A stretch of DNA of 7,183 nt. Origin: an uncultured Mycoplasmatota bacterium. GTDB taxonomy: Bacteria > Bacillota_I > Bacilli_A > RF39 > UBA660. The stretch covers positions 1 through 7,183 of the forward strand of contig CANSDD010000077.1 in NCBI GenBank assembly GCA_947645535.1. Direction: 5' to 3'. Below the pieces are notes generated by a model. That model was not told the DNA's origin, made no database searches, and was given only the letters and a program-made list of their open reading frames with translations. The position numbers and the translations under genes were made by a program. Within the stretch, counting starts at the first letter, position 1. Each line of letters begins with the position of its first letter. Shown in pieces: positions 5,752 through 7,183 of the stretch.

Positions 5752-6834
5752 TTACTTCCTATCTATCAATTTTCTTATACTTGTTACAATCTTCTCACCA
5801 CTATTTGGAACATCTAATTTTTTTAAATTTTTTTTCATTTCTAAAAGAGCCTTTTCATCATAGATTAACTTATCAATTGTTTTTACTAAAATGTCATCTT
5901 TTAAATTTTGTTCTTCCAACAAAAGAGCTGCTCCTTCATCAATTAAATCTTTTGCGTTTTTATATTGGTGATTATTCGGAACATAGGGACTTGGAATTAA
6001 AATAGAAGGAATAGAAAGAGCAATAATTTCACTTAATGTAGAAGCCCCTGCTCTTGAAACAATAATATCTGTTTTTTTCATAATACGTGTCATATTTTCA
6101 ATGTATGGTACTACTTTTATATTAGTTGAAAAATTTTGAGATTTTATTTTCTCATAATCATTTTTTCCAGTTACAAATAATACTTCATAGTCTTTTTTTT
6201 GAAAGGCATACATGGAAGAGGCTACAAATTCATTAATTTTACTTGCTCCAAGTGACCCCATAACCACCAATACTAATTTTTTATTGTCATGTAATCCAAA
6301 CTGTTTTTTATCCATAGGAAGCTTTTTTACAGCATCTTCACTACAAGGATTTCCTGTAAAAATTGTCTTTTCTTTTGGAAAAGAATCAATAGAAGATTTG
6401 AAAGATACCCCTATCATATCTACATAACGGCTTAAAAATAAATTAGCTTTTCCTGGAATGCTATTTTGTTCATGAATAAAAGTCTTTATACCAAGCTTAT
6501 GAGCAGCATAAATAACTGGACCTGTAACATATCCTCCCACTCCAATCACAACATCTGGATTAAACTCTTTAATTATTTTTTTTGATTTTTTTATTCCTTT
6601 CAAAAAATATCTTATAGTTTTTGCATTTTTCCATACTTTATTACGATAAAAACCATATATCTCTAGTTGTTCAAAAGGGATATTATTTGCTGGGACAATA
6701 TCTTTTTCCATTCTATTATGCGTCCCAATATATAAAAATTCGCTATTTGGTTCTAATTCCTTTATTTTGCTAATGATTGCTAAAGCTGGATAAATATGTC
6801 CCCCTGTACCACCTGCACTAATGATAACTCTCAC
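5752..6834 (-). CDS. murG: Undecaprenyl-PP-MurNAc-pentapeptide GlcNAc transferase MurG
   Basis: 360 residues from the start preferred here. A GT-B, family 28 glycosyltransferase on the inner face of the membrane that moves GlcNAc from UDP-GlcNAc onto lipid I to make lipid II. Motifs, numbered from the preferred start: GGTGGH (8-13), GVGGY (98-102) and HEQNSIPGKAN (121-131) for acceptor and membrane-side binding; then the donor half with GSLGAS (193-198), SRAGAST (260-266), E269 for the ribose, and PSPYVPNNHQ (281-290). I choose GTG at 6832-6834. It gives the family-typical MRVIISAGGTGGH and has GGGAAG 8 nt upstream. A GTG three codons earlier (6841-6843) leaves no room for a ribosome binding site. 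It is first in the murG-murB-divIB unit with its own promoter. In most Firmicutes murD and ftsW/spoVE would lie just upstream; here they do not. Confidence 0.97.
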   Translation of the reverse strand: MRVIISAGGTGGHIYPALAIISKIKELEPNSEFLYIGTHNRMEKDIVPANNIPFEQLEIYGFYRNKVWKNAKTIRYFLKGIKKSKKIIKEFNPDVVIGVGGYVTGPVIYAAHKLGIKTFIHEQNSIPGKANLFLSRYVDMIGVSFKSSIDSFPKEKTIFTGNPCSEDAVKKLPMDKKQFGLHDNKKLVLVVMGSLGASKINEFVASSMYAFQKKDYEVLFVTGKNDYEKIKSQNFSTNIKVVPYIENMTRIMKKTDIIVSRAGASTLSEIIALSIPSILIPSPYVPNNHQYKNAKDLIDEGAALLLEEQNLKDDILVKTIDKLIYDEKALLEMKKNLKKLDVPNSGEKIVTSIRKLIDRK

Positions 6835-6858
6835 TATAACCACTTCCCAACTATTTTT

Positions 6859-6887
6859 ATTATATCATACTCTATGCATTTTCTAAA
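6859..6887 (-). promoter_or_regulatory. Extended -10 promoter of murG-murB-divIB
   Basis: On the minus strand TGATATAAT (6859-6867) is a perfect extended -10. TTTAGA (6882-6887) lies 17 bp upstream of the hexamer and matches four of six -35 bases. Transcription would start near 6852, about 18 nt before the murG GTG. With the terminator at 6991-7021 this isolates the wall/division unit from the Rpn-like gene. Confidence 0.7.
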
Positions 6888-6897
6888 TAGTTTAGAA
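6881..6897. promoter_or_regulatory. Inverted repeat over the murG -35: candidate operator
   Basis: TTCTAAA-TAG-TTTAGAA is a perfect 7-bp inverted repeat with a 3-bp spacer. One arm contains the -35 hexamer (6882-6887). This is a classic position for a repressor or activator dimer. No regulator is encoded in the window, and chance in AT-rich DNA cannot be excluded. Confidence 0.4.
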
Positions 6898-6990
6898 TAG
6901 AGAAACAAGATAATTTCATTCACTTAGAGATAGTGTAAGATTTATTTTGTAGATTTTATTTTCCATTATGTAAATGTTTTTAAGTCATGT

Positions 6991-7021
6991 AAAAAACATA
7001 TCAAATTTTATTGATATGTTT
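6991..7021 (-). terminator. Intrinsic terminator of the Rpn-like gene
   Basis: On the minus strand AAACATATCAA (7021-7011) and TTGATATGTTT (7004-6994) form a perfect 11-bp stem. The loop is TAAAAT (7010-7005), and its first three bases are the gene's stop codon. A run of six T (6996-6991) follows, partly shared with the stem. It overlaps the last codons of the gene. Confidence 0.8.
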
Positions 7022-7183
7022 CGATTTTTTCTTTGGACAAGCCTGTTATTTTCATAATTGTACTAATACCTATCTTTTCTTCTAACATTCTTTTTATCAT
7101 TTCATCTCTTTCTTGTTCTACTCCAGAGTCATATCCAGAGTCATATCCTAAATCGTATCCAGACTCATATCCTTCTTCTTTTG
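7008..7183 (-). CDS. C-terminal part of an Rpn-family (PD-(D/E)XK nuclease/transposase) protein, partial
   Basis: Only the last 57 codons are present; the gene continues past the right edge. The tail reads KEEGYESGYDLGYDSGYDSG, then a charged helix EQERDEMIKRMLEEK, then ISTIMKITGLSKEKIETYQ. By family knowledge, Rpn-type recombination-promoting nucleases and related PD-(D/E)XK transposase-like proteins end this way: a run of charged or glycine-spaced repeats, a helix of the form K.ML..G..I..I...TGLS.EEI, and the stop. The nuclease domain itself would be off the window, so this rests on the tail alone. It ends in a strong terminator and is transcribed in the same direction as murG, but separately. 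The repeat-rich tail could vary in length between strains. An unrelated protein with the same helix-type tail cannot be excluded. Confidence 0.6.
   Translation of the reverse strand, partial: KEEGYESGYDLGYDSGYDSGVEQERDEMIKRMLEEKIGISTIMKITGLSKEKIETYQ
7123..7170. repeat. Four-copy 12-bp tandem repeat inside the Rpn-like gene
   Basis: Four 12-bp units run head to tail. On the plus strand these are CCAGAGTCATAT twice, CCTAAATCGTAT, then CCAGACTCATAT. On the coding strand they give the tetrapeptides GYES, GYDL, GYDS and GYDS. Being a multiple of three, unit gain or loss would keep the frame. The first two units on the plus strand are identical, which suggests recent duplication. Confidence 0.85.

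Noticed and set aside
4962..6427. Plus-strand frames opposite murB and murG (4962-5222, 5739-6005, 6212-6427)
   Set aside because: All are antisense to strongly conserved genes and lack start signals or recognisable domains.
6916..6966. 16-codon minus-strand ORF (MENKIYKINLTLSLSE) upstream of murG
   Set aside because: It has no convincing ribosome binding site, is short and matches nothing recognised. Chance is likely in this leader region.
7123..7170. Short tandem repeat considered as a CRISPR or iteron array
   Set aside because: The units abut without spacers, are only 12 bp, and encode an in-frame peptide repeat inside a gene.
1..7183. Mycoplasma genetic code (TGA = Trp)
   Set aside because: All tryptophans in the clear genes are TGG, and no gene is interrupted by an in-frame TGA that would need reading through.

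Overview
The window reads as a low-GC (roughly 30% by eye) Gram-positive chromosome segment, most likely an uncultured or gut-type member of the Bacilli/Erysipelotrichia/RF39-like part of the Firmicutes. This rests on the AT-rich codon use, strong AGGAG-type ribosome binding sites, Firmicutes-type DivIB, FtsA and MurB, and a pilin-like protein of a kind I associate with those lineages. All tryptophans in the clear genes are TGG, which argues against the mycoplasma code. Every supported gene lies on the minus strand, so biological order runs from right to left.

Right end (7183 to about 6990): the last 57 codons of a gene whose tail looks like an Rpn-family (PD-(D/E)XK) nuclease/transposase, with a four-copy 12-bp tandem repeat and a clean intrinsic terminator. 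Next (6900 to 4007) comes a tight division and cell-wall unit, murG-murB-divIB, with its own extended -10 promoter, a neat inverted repeat over the -35 region, and a likely terminator overlapping the divIB stop. MurG and MurB make lipid II and its UDP-MurNAc precursor; DivIB is a divisome membrane protein.

The middle (about 4006 to 3192) is an 870-bp stretch with no intact gene. It holds a promoter-like sequence, a 15-codon ORF with a strong ribosome binding site, decayed coding fragments that resemble an IS200/IS605-type TnpB, an IS-end-like hairpin, and a 24-bp perfect AT-rich palindrome. A fresh promoter then drives ftsA-ftsZ (3158 to 822), the actin-like membrane anchor and the tubulin-like Z-ring GTPase. 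This unit ends in a terminator directly behind ftsZ.

Left end (767 to 14): a monocistronic gene for a small type IV prepilin-like protein. Its reading frame stops inside a motif (W-N-L-stop-G-Y-N) that I would expect to read through in its family, so it may be truncated.

The layout is a fragment of the dcw cluster cut into two independent transcription units by a decayed mobile-element remnant and flanked by accessory genes. I see no complete, previously undescribed system. The most interesting points are the stop in the pilin-like gene, the content of the divIB-ftsA gap, and the inverted repeat at the murG promoter.
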